Part shown: piece by piece, positions 43,015-51,396 of the stretch
Numbering within the stretch: the first letter of the stretch is position 1
Layout: each line of letters begins with the position of its first letter
Assembly: GCF_001436375.1 (NCBI RefSeq)
Contig: NZ_AZGA01000087.1
Location: forward strand, 124,086-188,085
Source: Agrilactobacillus composti DSM 18527 = JCM 14202
GTDB taxonomy: Bacteria > Bacillota > Bacilli > Lactobacillales > Lactobacillaceae
Direction: 5' to 3'
Length of the DNA: 64,000 nt
Program-made: the position numbers and the translations under genes
Notes under the pieces: model-generated
The model's database searches: none
The model's input: only the letters and a program-made list of their open reading frames with translations
Told to the model about the DNA's origin: nothing

Positions 43015-43680
43015 TTAATTGGCAATGTTATCCAGGAGATAACTCACGTCTTTGATCACGATATGATGCCCGGAAAAATCAATCACTTGGTCCTGGCGCA
43101 ACTGGCTGAGCATGCGGTTCACACTACTGCGGGAACTGATACCACAAAAGCCGGCGATGTCTTCATTAGTCACCACAAAGTCAATGAGGATACCATCTTT
43201 ATTTTGAATGCCAAATAAGTCGATAAGGCTGTAAAGAAAAGCGGCCAAACCGCCTTTTTTACCATTCATCATCATTCGCTGGAGGCGATAGATGTTTTCG
43301 GATAGTTTTTTACGATAATAGTTTTTGACATAGTTTTGTAATTCCGGGGTTGAATTCACATATTCCCAAAAAATAACCCGATCAATTTGATAAAACGTGG
43401 CTTCTTCAGATTCGATGCGCACGTTAAAAGGTTGATCGGTGAATTTTGAGATCTCATCTCGTAATAATGAAATAACATCGGGTTTGGTGATATAGGACAG
43501 GTTAAACTCCCGGCCATCTTGCAAAATGATGGAATTTTTGATGATACCGTGTTTTAACACATATGTGTAGCGCTCCTCCAGGCCATGATAGGTCAAATAA
43601 GTATGCCGCCGCTTCTTAATAGTGGTAACGTGACGCTCTTCTAAAAAATTAATTAAAAATTCAATATCTGATAAGACCAT
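43015..43680 (-). CDS. larR: Crp/Fnr-type regulator LarR
   Basis: A 221-residue regulator of the Crp/Fnr superfamily. The N-terminal cyclic-nucleotide-like beta-barrel covers about residues 1-120, and the C-terminal helix-turn-helix is around DIAGFCGISSRSSVNRMLSQ. No Fnr-type cysteine cluster is seen, consistent with sensing a small molecule; in L. plantarum LarR activates the lar genes in response to L-lactate. It is divergent from larA, with a PrfA-like palindrome in the 219 bp between. Confidence 0.9.
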   Translation of the reverse strand: MVLSDIEFLINFLEERHVTTIKKRRHTYLTYHGLEERYTYVLKHGIIKNSIILQDGREFNLSYITKPDVISLLRDEISKFTDQPFNVRIESEEATFYQIDRVIFWEYVNSTPELQNYVKNYYRKKLSENIYRLQRMMMNGKKGGLAAFLYSLIDLFGIQNKDGILIDFVVTNEDIAGFCGISSRSSVNRMLSQLRQDQVIDFSGHHIVIKDVSYLLDNIAN

Positions 43681-43764
43681 TGCACTCAGATTTCCTTCCC
43701 ATATTTTGAATTTTTGTAATTCAAAAATTAGTTTTTAATTATACCCTTAAAACCAAAGAAAATG

Positions 43765-43778
43765 TTAACATTTGTGAA
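43765..43778. promoter_or_regulatory. Candidate LarR box in the larR-larA intergenic region
   Basis: TTAACATTTGTGAA matches the PrfA-type box TTAACANNTGTTAA at all but one specified position, and overlaps the 14-bp palindrome AAATGTTAACATTT. It is the expected target of a Crp/Fnr-type activator. Confidence 0.65.
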
Positions 43779-43899
43779 CCTCATTTCAGGCGTATATTTG
43801 TGGGACTAAAATGCGCTAGTTCGTTTTCAGCAATAAGCGTATAAATATAAAAGTGTTTTCCACAACTATTTTCATTAAATCATGAAGGGGAGTTTTAAC

Positions 43900-45174
43900 T
43901 TGGTATCGATTAAGTTACCTTACGATCAGCAAACCTTAACGGTTGACATAGCTGATCAAAATTTTGCTGGCAAACTTGTGTCAAAAGCTGCTACATATCA
44001 AAATCCAAAAACCGAACAACAAACAGTGGAGGACTCTTTAGATAATCCCATTGACAGTCCCACGCTGGAAACCTTGGTGAAGGGTAAACATAACATCGTC
44101 ATTATTAGTTCTGACCATACCCGCCCGGTACCGTCCCACATCATTACCCCAATTTTATTACGCCGGATCCGCTCAGTTGAACCGGATGCTCATATCCAAA
44201 TTTTGGTGGCCACTGGTTTTCACCGGGCTTCGACCCATGAAGAACTGGTCAACAAGTATGGTGAAGATATTGTCAACAACGAAGAAATCGTCATGCACGA
44301 TTCCCAAGATGACAGTTCCGTGGTGAAAATTGGCCAATTGCCTTCCGGGGGCGATTGCATTATCAATAAAGTAGCGGTCAATGCCGACTTATTGATTTCT
44401 GAAGGTTTCATCGAGTCCCATTTCTTCGCTGGTTTTTCCGGGGGCCGTAAAGCCGTTTTACCTGGGGTGGCCTCTTACAAGACCATCATGGCTAATCACT
44501 CCGGGGAATTTATTGATTCCCATTATTCCCGGACCGGTAATTTAATGCACAATCCCGTTCATAAAGACATGGTTTATGCCGCTAGAACAGCTGGGTTAAA
44601 GTTCATCATCAATGTGGTCTTGGATGAAGATAAAAAAATCATCGGATCCTTTGCCGGTGACTTAGTCAATGCCCATAAAAAAGGCTGCGATTTTGTGGAA
44701 TCCCTGTCCCATGTGGATAAAGTAGGCTGTGATATCGCCATTTCCACCAACGGGGGCTATCCCTTGGATCAAAACATTTACCAAGCCGTTAAAGGGATGA
44801 CCGCTGCGGAAGCTACGAATAAAGAAGGCGGCGTCATCATCATGGTGGCTGGTTGTCGCGACGGCCACGGCGGGGTTGGTTTTTATCATAATATTGCAGA
44901 CGTGAATGATCCTGACGAGTTCTTACAGGCAGCCATCAATACACCGCGCCTAGAAACAGTACCGGATCAATGGACTTCGCAAATTCTAGCCCGGATCTTA
45001 GTACACCACCATGTGATTTTGGTATCCGATTTAGTAGATCCAGAACTAGTTACCAGCATGCATATGGATTTGGCCAAATCATTTGATGAGGCGTTACAAA
45101 AAGCTTATGACCTTGAAGGTAAAGATGCCCACGTGACCGTCATTCCCGACGGTTTAGGGGTCATTGTTAAATAA
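43900..45174 (+). CDS. larA: Nickel-pincer lactate racemase LarA
   Basis: LarA interconverts L- and D-lactate using a covalently bound nickel-pincer nucleotide. The 424-residue length equals L. plantarum LarA when TTG 43900 is the start (AAGGGGAG 7 bases upstream). Key residues keep the same numbers: Lys184 (cofactor attachment, GGRK), His200 (nickel ligand), His108 and His174 (acid/base), Asp72 and Arg75 in SSDHTRP. The protein appears fully functional. It heads the plus-strand lar operon. Confidence 0.97.
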   Translation: MVSIKLPYDQQTLTVDIADQNFAGKLVSKAATYQNPKTEQQTVEDSLDNPIDSPTLETLVKGKHNIVIISSDHTRPVPSHIITPILLRRIRSVEPDAHIQILVATGFHRASTHEELVNKYGEDIVNNEEIVMHDSQDDSSVVKIGQLPSGGDCIINKVAVNADLLISEGFIESHFFAGFSGGRKAVLPGVASYKTIMANHSGEFIDSHYSRTGNLMHNPVHKDMVYAARTAGLKFIINVVLDEDKKIIGSFAGDLVNAHKKGCDFVESLSHVDKVGCDIAISTNGGYPLDQNIYQAVKGMTAAEATNKEGGVIIMVAGCRDGHGGVGFYHNIADVNDPDEFLQAAINTPRLETVPDQWTSQILARILVHHHVILVSDLVDPELVTSMHMDLAKSFDEALQKAYDLEGKDAHVTVIPDGLGVIVK

Positions 45175-45189
45175 AGGATGACGTTAAAT

Positions 45190-45951
45190 ATGGCAACAGA
45201 TACAAAGGCGATCCTCGAAGCGGTTGCCCATCAAAAAATAGATACCACCACTGCTCAAGCCCTCTTGGCCAGTGGCACCACGGATGATTTAGGATTCGCG
45301 AAAGTGGATTTAGCTCGGACTAAGCGTAACGGTTATCCAGAAGTGATTTATGGGGAAGGCAAAACCGCCCAACAAATTATTGACATTATGTACTCCTTGC
45401 AAAGTCATCAGCAAAATGTCCTGTGCACCCGGGTGTCACCTGAGAAATTTGTGGCCATCCACCAAGTTATCAAGGCAGCTGTCTACTATGCTAAAGCGCG
45501 CTGTGTGGTCTTAAACGTCCAGGTCATGGCGACTACCAGCACCAGTATTGCCATTGTGACGGCGGGAACTTCGGACATGGCCGTGGCTGAAGAAGCTGCT
45601 GTGACTGCGGAAGCCTTTGGCAATCGGGTCCAACGTATCTACGATGTGGGTGTTGCGGGGATTCATCGGCTGTTTGCCCATTTGACTGAGATTCGCCAAG
45701 CCCAAGTGGTCATTGTTATCGCTGGGATGGAAGGGGCGCTGGCCAGTGTGGTGGGGGGCTTGATTGATACGCCCTTGATCGCTGTGCCCACGAGTATTGG
45801 CTATGGCACGAATTTTGAAGGCTTGACGGCTTTGCTGACCATGCTCAATAGTTGTGCCTCCGGGATCACGGTGGTCAATATTGATAACGGTTTTGGCGCC
45901 GCTTATTCCGCCAGTATGATCAATCATTTGAGCCAAGGAGGTAAGGCATGA
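45190..45951 (+). CDS. larB: Nickel-pincer cofactor biosynthesis protein LarB
   Basis: LarB carboxylates and hydrolyses nicotinic acid adenine dinucleotide to give pyridinium-3,5-biscarboxylate mononucleotide, the first cofactor precursor. It is a 253-residue AIR carboxylase-related protein; [16 protein letters not shown] is the PurE-like loop and [20 protein letters not shown] the other signature. ATG 45190 is chosen over the one at 45178, which would leave no gap after AAAGG; the ribosome site is then 12 bases away, so the start is not certain. It overlaps larC by 4 bases (ATGA). Confidence 0.93.
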   Translation: MATDTKAILEAVAHQKIDTTTAQALLASGTTDDLGFAKVDLARTKRNGYPEVIYGEGKTAQQIIDIMYSLQSHQQNVLCTRVSPEKFVAIHQVIKAAVYYAKARCVVLNVQVMATTSTSIAIVTAGTSDMAVAEEAAVTAEAFGNRVQRIYDVGVAGIHRLFAHLTEIRQAQVVIVIAGMEGALASVVGGLIDTPLIAVPTSIGYGTNFEGLTALLTMLNSCASGITVVNIDNGFGAAYSASMINHLSQGGKA

Positions 45952-46781
45952 CAACTTTATACTTAGATACATTTTCCGGCATCAGCGGCGACATGTTGCT
46001 GGGAGCATTGTTAGATTTGGGCCTGGATTTTGCGGCTTTTAAAGCCCAATTGGCCAAATTGAAAGTCACTGGTTTTGAGCTGACGGCAAAACGCGTTGCC
46101 CATAGCAGTATTTATGGCACCGATTTTGATGTGGTCCTGGACCAGGGAACAAAAGACCAGGGTTTTGTTGAAACCAAACACCACCATGACCACTCTGAAG
46201 ATCAGCATCACCACCATCAGGCTGCCGGTCATCACCATCATGGTGAAGTGCGTCATTTAAAGGATATTGAAGCTATCATTAACGCCAGTGAGCTCAGTAC
46301 CACGGTTAAGGCCCAAGCTAATCAAGTTTTTGCAGATATTGCTCAGGCTGAAGCGGTGGTCCACGCCATGCCAGTTGACGAAGTGCACTTCCATGAAGTG
46401 GGGGCCTTGGATTCCATTGTGGATATTGTGGGGATTTTTGTGGCCTTAGAAATGCTAGGCATCGATGAAGTACGGGCCTCAGAATTAGTGGATGGCACCG
46501 GGTTCATTGAAGTGGCCCATGGCAAAATGCCCGTACCTGTCCCAGCTGTGATGCAGATGCGGGTGGGGACCGCGATTCCGGTGCGGCAATTAATGGATGT
46601 GCCCACTGAGTTGATCACGCCCACGGGGATGGGTGTGGTGAAGGCCTTAGTTCAGGACTTTGGACCGGTACCGACAGATTGGACTATTCAAAAAATAGGT
46701 TATGGCTTTGGCAAACGCCAAACTAAACAATTGAATGCCTTGCGGGTCTTAATTTGCGAAAAAAAAAACGCCAGCCATTAA
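45948..46781 (+). CDS. larC1: LarC1, N-terminal part of nickel insertion protein LarC
   Basis: LarC installs nickel into the pyridinium bisthiocarboxylate nucleotide. This 277-residue reading frame is the N-terminal part, with [20 protein letters not shown] at the start, [16 protein letters not shown] in the middle, and [12 protein letters not shown]. Residues 78-98 contain a histidine-rich insert with 12 histidines, suggesting nickel binding or storage. Translation ends at 46781 unless ribosomes shift by -1 at A-AAA-AAC (46763-46769), giving a 427-residue LarC fusion as known for L. plantarum. Confidence 0.95.
   Translation: MTTLYLDTFSGISGDMLLGALLDLGLDFAAFKAQLAKLKVTGFELTAKRVAHSSIYGTDFDVVLDQGTKDQGFVETKHHHDHSEDQHHHHQAAGHHHHGEVRHLKDIEAIINASELSTTVKAQANQVFADIAQAEAVVHAMPVDEVHFHEVGALDSIVDIVGIFVALEMLGIDEVRASELVDGTGFIEVAHGKMPVPVPAVMQMRVGTAIPVRQLMDVPTELITPTGMGVVKALVQDFGPVPTDWTIQKIGYGFGKRQTKQLNALRVLICEKKNASH
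46763..46769 (+). other. Programmed -1 ribosomal frameshift site in larC
   Basis: The larC1 frame reads GAA AAA AAA AAC, within a run of ten A residues (46759-46768) followed by C. The heptamer A-AAA-AAC is a canonical -1 slippery site. After the shift, reading continues with CGC at 46769 in the larC2 frame. LarC of L. plantarum is known to be made by programmed frameshifting between larC1 and larC2. Confidence 0.85.
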
Positions 46782-47230
46782 CCCAAAAAGTCGTCACTGA
46801 CAATCAAGATGATATTTTAATGATCAGTGCCAATATTGATGACCAGACGCCAGAAATGTTGGCACCAGTGATGCCGTTATTACTAGAACAAGGGGCTTAC
46901 GACGTGTTCTTTTCAGGGATCCAAATGAAGAAGAACCGTCCCGGTATTGAACTAAATGTCTTGGTGGATCCTGGTGATCAAGAGGCCATGATTTATACCA
47001 TTTTAAAACATACCAGTACCATGGGGGTCCGGTTGCAAACCTGGCAGCGGCGAATTATGCGGCGGCACTTTGAAACGTTAACCACGTCTTTAGGACCAGT
47101 GCGCATCAAAGTGGCGCGTTACCAAGATATTACGAAGAAAACCCCAGAGTATGAGGACTGTCAAAAAATTGCCGTTGCAAAACACTTAACATTACAACAA
47201 GTTTACCAAGCTGTCTATCAGAATTTATAA
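46769..47230 (+). CDS. larC2: LarC2, C-terminal part of LarC (-1 frame)
   Basis: This is the C-terminal 153 residues of LarC, joined to LarC1 by the -1 frameshift. It contains DDILMISANIDDQTPE, the domain that begins the C-terminal half of LarC, and YDVFFSGIQMKKNRPG. An independent start is possible only as a TTG at 46754 with no convincing ribosome site, so fusion translation is more likely. It ends 18 bases before larD. Confidence 0.92.
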   Translation, partial: RQPLTQKVVTDNQDDILMISANIDDQTPEMLAPVMPLLLEQGAYDVFFSGIQMKKNRPGIELNVLVDPGDQEAMIYTILKHTSTMGVRLQTWQRRIMRRHFETLTTSLGPVRIKVARYQDITKKTPEYEDCQKIAVAKHLTLQQVYQAVYQNL

Positions 47231-47248
47231 TTATTTGGAGGTTTCATC

Positions 47249-47965
47249 GTGATACATCAATTATTAGCGGAATTTATGGGCACGGCCCTGATGATCGTCT
47301 TTGGGGTGGGTGTCCATTGTGACGAAGTTTTAAAAGAAACTAAATACCGCGGATCTGGGCATATTTTTGCCATTACCACTTGGGGATTTGGGATTTCCAT
47401 CGCCTTATTTATCTTCGGCAATGTCTGCATCAACCCAGCCATGGTGCTGGCCCAATGCGTCTTAGGCAATATTCCTTGGGCTCATTTTGTCCCACTATCT
47501 TTGGCCGAAGTGCTAGGGGGCATCATCGGCGCAGTCATCGTCTACATCATGCACGCTGACCACTTTAAAGCCTCAGAAGGTGACATTGATCCCGTGGTGA
47601 TCCGCAATATTTTCTCAACAGCGCCGGGGATTCGTAACTTACCCCGCAACTTCTTTGTGGAATTCTTCGCCACTTTTGTTTTTATCGCTTCTATTTTAGC
47701 CATCAGTGAAGTGAAAACACCAGGTATCGTGCCCATTGCCGTTGGTTTATTAGTTTGGGCCATCGGCATGGGGATGGGGGGCACCACTGGGTTTGCCATG
47801 AATTTAGCCCGGGATATGGGCCCAAGAATTGCCCACGCTATCTTGCCGATTAAAAACAAAGCCAATTCTGATTGGCAATATGGCATTTTAGTTCCAGGAA
47901 TTGCCCCATTTTTGGGTGGTCTATGCGCGGCTTTATTCATGCACGGATTCTTCGGCATTAGTTAA
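47249..47965 (+). CDS. larD: Lactic acid channel LarD (aquaglyceroporin family)
   Basis: A 238-residue MIP-family channel with six membrane segments. The first NPA box is intact (VCINPAMVLA); the second is NLA (FAMNLARDMGPR) with the conserved arginine of the selectivity filter. In L. plantarum LarD admits lactic acid in support of racemisation. The start is GTG with GGAGG 7 bases upstream. It lies between larC and the small unknown gene of the operon. Confidence 0.93.
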   Translation: MIHQLLAEFMGTALMIVFGVGVHCDEVLKETKYRGSGHIFAITTWGFGISIALFIFGNVCINPAMVLAQCVLGNIPWAHFVPLSLAEVLGGIIGAVIVYIMHADHFKASEGDIDPVVIRNIFSTAPGIRNLPRNFFVEFFATFVFIASILAISEVKTPGIVPIAVGLLVWAIGMGMGGTTGFAMNLARDMGPRIAHAILPIKNKANSDWQYGILVPGIAPFLGGLCAALFMHGFFGIS

Positions 47966-47976
47966 TCAATGAGGTG

Positions 47977-48270
47977 ATGACAATCGATACAAAGGATATT
48001 CAACAACGGATCATTCTGTTACTGAAACTGGCTTATACTGCCACCAATGCGGCCACCATCGGCAATGCCTTACAAGAAGCAAACCAACAATTGACGTGTT
48101 TGCAACAACAAGTCCACCAAGTTGAAGCTGACTCGGTAGAAGCATTAACAGACTTTATTCAAAATGCGTTTAACATCAATTTACAATTGCTCAAGGGCCT
48201 AGATGCCATGTCGTTATACCCAGTGGATCAAGTTCGCAAACAAATAGAACAATTGGAACGGGTTATTTAA
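47977..48270 (+). CDS. Small protein of unknown function inside the lar operon
   Basis: A 97-residue, probably helical protein with glutamine-rich coiled-coil stretches (LQQQVHQVEADSVEALTDF and QVRKQIEQLERVI) and no cysteine cluster or signal peptide beyond a single Cys. I do not recognise a family. It lies 11 bases after larD and 23 before larE, in the same direction. Start choice is open: ATG 47977 or GTG 47974 are both close to the GAGG. Its position suggests a role in cofactor assembly or lactate metabolism, but no function can be assigned. Confidence 0.6.
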   Translation: MTIDTKDIQQRIILLLKLAYTATNAATIGNALQEANQQLTCLQQQVHQVEADSVEALTDFIQNAFNINLQLLKGLDAMSLYPVDQVRKQIEQLERVI

Positions 48271-48293
48271 AAAATTAAAAGGAAGTTTTTATT

Positions 48294-49127
48294 ATGAAAA
48301 CAGTAAGTCTTAAAGAAAAAGTATTACGTCAATCCTTGCAACAATTTAACCAAGTTATCGTGGCTTTTTCTGGCGGTATTGACAGTACCTTAGTTTTAAA
48401 AGCAGCTTTAGAAACCTTAGGGGCTGACCACGTTTTAGCTGTGGTGGCCAATTCTGAATTGTTTACCGATGAAGAATTCGATAAAGCTATGGTTTTAGCT
48501 CAGGATCTGGGTGCTAAGACGAAAGCTGTGACCTTAGATTACTTAGCAGATGAACACATTGCCAACAACACCCCCGAAACTTGGTATTATAGTAAAAAGA
48601 TGTTTTATGCCCGCTTGAATGCGTTGGCTGCCGAATTAGGATACGACGCCGTTTTAGATGGCATGATCATGGATGACATGAAAGATTTCCGTCCAGGGTT
48701 AGTGGCCCGTAATGAGGCTGGTGCCAAGAGCCCTTTACAAACTGCTGAATTTACCAAAGCAGACGTTAGAGCCTTGGCCCAAACGCTAGGCTTAAACAAC
48801 TGGAATAAAGTTGCCAGCTGTTCAGTATCTTCCCGCTTCCCTTATAACACCACTTTAACCGTGGCTAAGATTCAACAAGTTATGGCGGCTGAAAAGTTAT
48901 TGCGAGATGCCGGTTTTCCTACAGTTCGGGTGCGTTACCACGAAACCATCGCCCGTATTGAAGTGCCGGCAGAATTGATGGCTGATTTGTTGGCCCAAAA
49001 AGCGACCATCGATACTCAATTAAAAGCATTAGGCTTCAAGTTTGTAACCGTTGATTTAGCTGGCTTTAAGAGCGGTCGGATGAATGACAGTTTATCTGAA
49101 GCCCAAAAAGCTGCCTTAATGGCTTAA
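48294..49127 (+). CDS. larE: ATP-dependent sacrificial sulfur transferase LarE
   Basis: LarE adenylates the biscarboxylate precursor and donates sulfur to make the thiocarboxylate arms of the cofactor. The PP-loop is VAFSGGIDSTLVL (SGGxDS). Cys176 in KVASCSVSSRFPY sits at the same number as the sacrificial cysteine of L. plantarum LarE, so this is the single-cysteine type that gives up its own sulfur, not the cluster-bearing type with three cysteines. Length is 277 residues. It ends the operon and is followed by a terminator. Confidence 0.96.
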   Translation: MKTVSLKEKVLRQSLQQFNQVIVAFSGGIDSTLVLKAALETLGADHVLAVVANSELFTDEEFDKAMVLAQDLGAKTKAVTLDYLADEHIANNTPETWYYSKKMFYARLNALAAELGYDAVLDGMIMDDMKDFRPGLVARNEAGAKSPLQTAEFTKADVRALAQTLGLNNWNKVASCSVSSRFPYNTTLTVAKIQQVMAAEKLLRDAGFPTVRVRYHETIARIEVPAELMADLLAQKATIDTQLKALGFKFVTVDLAGFKSGRMNDSLSEAQKAALMA

Positions 49128-49140
49128 TTGAATTGAAACA

Positions 49141-49185
49141 AAAAATGGTAATCTCAGGACTTATTTGCCTGGAGGTTACCATTTT
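49141..49185. terminator. Bidirectional terminator between larE and the cyclodeaminase gene
   Basis: AAAAATGGTAA with an inner TCTCAGG pairs with CCTGGAG and GTTACCATTTTT between convergent genes. Confidence 0.88.
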
Positions 49186-50178
49186 TTATTGCAATTCAAC
49201 GCCAATATGTTGGGCTTCAGCGGCTTTGACAATTTGATCAGCCACCACGATATCTAAGGCGGCGGTGCCGACGGTTTTGAAGACTGTGATATCTGTAGGA
49301 CTTTGGCGCCCGGGGATGTCTTGATTGACTAAGGCCCCTAATTCCCCATCAATGGCGGACTTGGCCAGTTCACCAGTTGCCAACGGCATCATTAGATCGC
49401 CAGCTTCTGCTAAGGCCCCAGCCAGTGTATCGACGAAGATATGGTCAGCTTTTTGCAAAGCGGCCACCGGGAGTTCCTGCATCGCTGGCGTATAAGCACC
49501 TACCCCGTTAATGTGGGTACCCGGTTGGACCAAACTGCCATCAAAGGTGGGCTGTTTAGCAGTAGTCACAGTGGTGATGATATCTACTTTAGCCACCACC
49601 TCATTGGGGGAAGTCACGGTGGCAAAAGCCGTGGTAAATTTAGTCTGAAAATTCGTCTTGGCACGCTGTACAAAAGCTTGAGCCCGTTTTTGATCCCGGT
49701 CAAAAATATAAACCAATTTTAAATTTCTCACCGTCAGCATGGCTTCCAGCTGGGTCATGGCTTGCCCGCCGGGACCAATGAGCAGAGCTGTTTTGGCATC
49801 TTGGCGGGCTAACAGGTCCGTTGCTGCCCCTTGAACCGCCCCAGTTCGTAGTTGGGTCAAGTAAGTGCCATCTAAAATAGCTGAGACTATCCCGGTTTTC
49901 GCATCCAGGGCAATCATCGTCGCCGGCGAACTGGGCAGGTCCTTGGCCAGGTTATCAGGATAAATTGAAATGATCTTAATACCCAGGGCCGGACTGGCGC
50001 CACCCACATAACCGGGCATGGTTAGGCTTTGCCCGTTATATTTTGGAATATCCACATTCGTTCGCAAGGGGATGGTGGTATCCCCTTTAGTAGACAGGCT
50101 TAAAGCTAACTTATCTGCTTGAATAGCTTGGGTCATGGTAAATAGACTTTGAATGTTGGCTTTGGATAGATAGCGCAT
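49186..50178 (-). CDS. Ornithine cyclodeaminase / mu-crystallin family protein
   Basis: A 330-residue NAD(P)-dependent enzyme that may be an ornithine cyclodeaminase, alanine dehydrogenase or ketimine reductase. Marks are MPGYVGG near residue 55, the T-Y-L-T-Q-L-R-T-G-A block (GTYLTQLRTGAVQGA), the nucleotide-binding LLIGPGGQAMTQLEAM and the ADHIFVDT motif with the active-site aspartate. AAAGGAGG precedes the ATG. It is monocistronic and the substrate is not settled. Confidence 0.88.
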   Translation of the reverse strand: MRYLSKANIQSLFTMTQAIQADKLALSLSTKGDTTIPLRTNVDIPKYNGQSLTMPGYVGGASPALGIKIISIYPDNLAKDLPSSPATMIALDAKTGIVSAILDGTYLTQLRTGAVQGAATDLLARQDAKTALLIGPGGQAMTQLEAMLTVRNLKLVYIFDRDQKRAQAFVQRAKTNFQTKFTTAFATVTSPNEVVAKVDIITTVTTAKQPTFDGSLVQPGTHINGVGAYTPAMQELPVAALQKADHIFVDTLAGALAEAGDLMMPLATGELAKSAIDGELGALVNQDIPGRQSPTDITVFKTVGTAALDIVVADQIVKAAEAQHIGVELQ

Positions 50179-50412
50179 ATATAAAGTCCTCCTTTATTGT
50201 AAAAGTCGATAGTTATTAAAATGGTTTTTTCTAAAAGCATAGCTAGGCCATATCAGACTTGATTGCCTTGCTATGACTATAGAACTTTGTCCGGGTCTTT
50301 GTCTACGCCAGTAAGAATTGGCTATTAACCAGCATTGATAGTTATTTAATTTAAAAAGGATTTCAAATTATTCGTGATAGGATTATTATTGGTCTTAAAG
50401 AGGTGCATTAAG

Positions 50413-51171
50413 ATGAAAAATGAAAAACAGTTTGTTAAATTATTTGTTATTCTGGGCGCGTTGTTTTTGGGGTTGCTGGGATTCAAAGCCAATATTGCAC
50501 TGGCGGCGCTGGATATTCAGGTGCCCATGAATCCAACCACAGTGACTTCCAATGGCTTTCCCGCAGTGGTCTATAGTGATCCAGCCTGCACCAAACCCAC
50601 TGGCCAAACCCTAGATAAGACTATCACCACTTGGAAAGTCAATCGGGAAGTCTTTGCATACCCAAGCAATAACTTCTTTGGCGCCTTTGACCTAGGCGAC
50701 AATCAATGGGTCAAAGATGGAGAGGTATTCTTTCACGTGAATCCCATATCAGTGGATCGTGGCCGTTATGATATTCTGGAAGCATACACAGATGGTAAGC
50801 AAGTTAAGGTTTACAACAACCCACAATTGTCTAAAGTTGCCGGCAATCTGGACACGAGTATTCAGGATTGGGCCGTCACCGGCTATGCGGTCACTGGACC
50901 CGATGGCAGTCTGGGTCGGTTAGATTTAGGGGATAATCAATGGGTCAACGCTAAGGATGTTGTCTTAATCTATAATGTTTATATTTTCAAAGCTGGGACG
51001 CTCCTTTATGATGATAGTGGCCAACAAACCGGCACATTGCCTGATCTAGATGGTAATGGGTATGGTTATTACCGGGCCTTTGGCGTCATGAAGCACAATG
51101 ATGAATTCTACATTAGACTTGGTTCCGATACCCAGTGGGCTAAATTAAGCCAAAGCCATCGGGATATCTAG
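50413..51171 (+). CDS. Secreted protein with three SLAP/SH3-like repeats
   Basis: A 252-residue exported protein. A signal peptide covers about residues 1-32 (basic start, hydrophobic core, ending near ALAAL). Two similar units follow, each ending in the pattern DLGDNQWV (FDLGDNQWVKDGEVF and LDLGDNQWVNAKDVV), with a third, looser unit ending RLGSDTQWAKL. The tyrosine/asparagine-rich units (YNNPQ, YSDPAC) resemble lactobacillar SLAP domains that bind cell wall polymers. No enzyme domain or anchor is present. ATG 50413 follows AGAGGTG. Confidence 0.7.
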   Translation: MKNEKQFVKLFVILGALFLGLLGFKANIALAALDIQVPMNPTTVTSNGFPAVVYSDPACTKPTGQTLDKTITTWKVNREVFAYPSNNFFGAFDLGDNQWVKDGEVFFHVNPISVDRGRYDILEAYTDGKQVKVYNNPQLSKVAGNLDTSIQDWAVTGYAVTGPDGSLGRLDLGDNQWVNAKDVVLIYNVYIFKAGTLLYDDSGQQTGTLPDLDGNGYGYYRAFGVMKHNDEFYIRLGSDTQWAKLSQSHRDI

Positions 51172-51240
51172 CCAGACTGGGTGATATTACGACGTTTATG
51201 GTTCTTAAAGTTAGAATTCCATGATAGGTGAGTGATTAGG

Positions 51241-51270
51241 TTGACACCGCTTACACTTCCTTGGTAATAT
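51241..51270 (+). promoter_or_regulatory. Promoter of licT with an overlapping cre site
   Basis: TTGACA (51241-51246) and TAATAT (51265-51270) are spaced by 18 bp. TGACACCGCTTACA (51242-51255) matches the cre consensus at all but one position and overlaps the -35 box, so CcpA would block transcription. Confidence 0.78.
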
Positions 51271-51284
51271 TAGACTATAAAGAG

Positions 51285-51374
51285 CATGTTACTGGTTCGA
51301 CCAGGCATAAGCCAATTCAAAACTACTGCACGAGACTGTCGGCCTTGGGTATCAATGTTTTGAGTTGGCTTTTG
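51285..51374 (+). promoter_or_regulatory. LicT/BglG RNA antiterminator (RAT) and terminator upstream of licT
   Basis: The RAT core TTACTGGTTCGACCAGGCAT (51289-51308) overlaps the 5' arm of a terminator: AGCCAATTCAAAAC (51310-51323) pairs with 51357-51370, followed by TTTGTTGTT. LicT binding to the RAT would prevent the terminator from forming. Confidence 0.85.
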
Positions 51375-51396
51375 TTGTTACGGGGAGGGCAGATTA

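Noticed and set aside
43557..43568. ACACATATGTGT palindrome inside larR, similar to the 32.5-kb operator
   Set aside because: It lies inside a coding region and lacks the TTTGCAC arms, so it is probably chance.
46179..46243. Histidine-codon repeats as a possible CRISPR or tandem repeat array
   Set aside because: The repeats are codon-level only, inside larC1, with no spacer structure. No CRISPR array was seen anywhere in the window.
46011..46256. Methionine-rich open frame opposite larC1
   Set aside because: It is the complement of the histidine-rich insert; the composition arises from CAT/CAC codons on the other strand.
46754..46781. larC read as a broken gene (pseudogene)
   Set aside because: The overlap contains a canonical -1 slippery heptamer, both parts are well conserved, and frameshifting of larC is established in L. 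plantarum.
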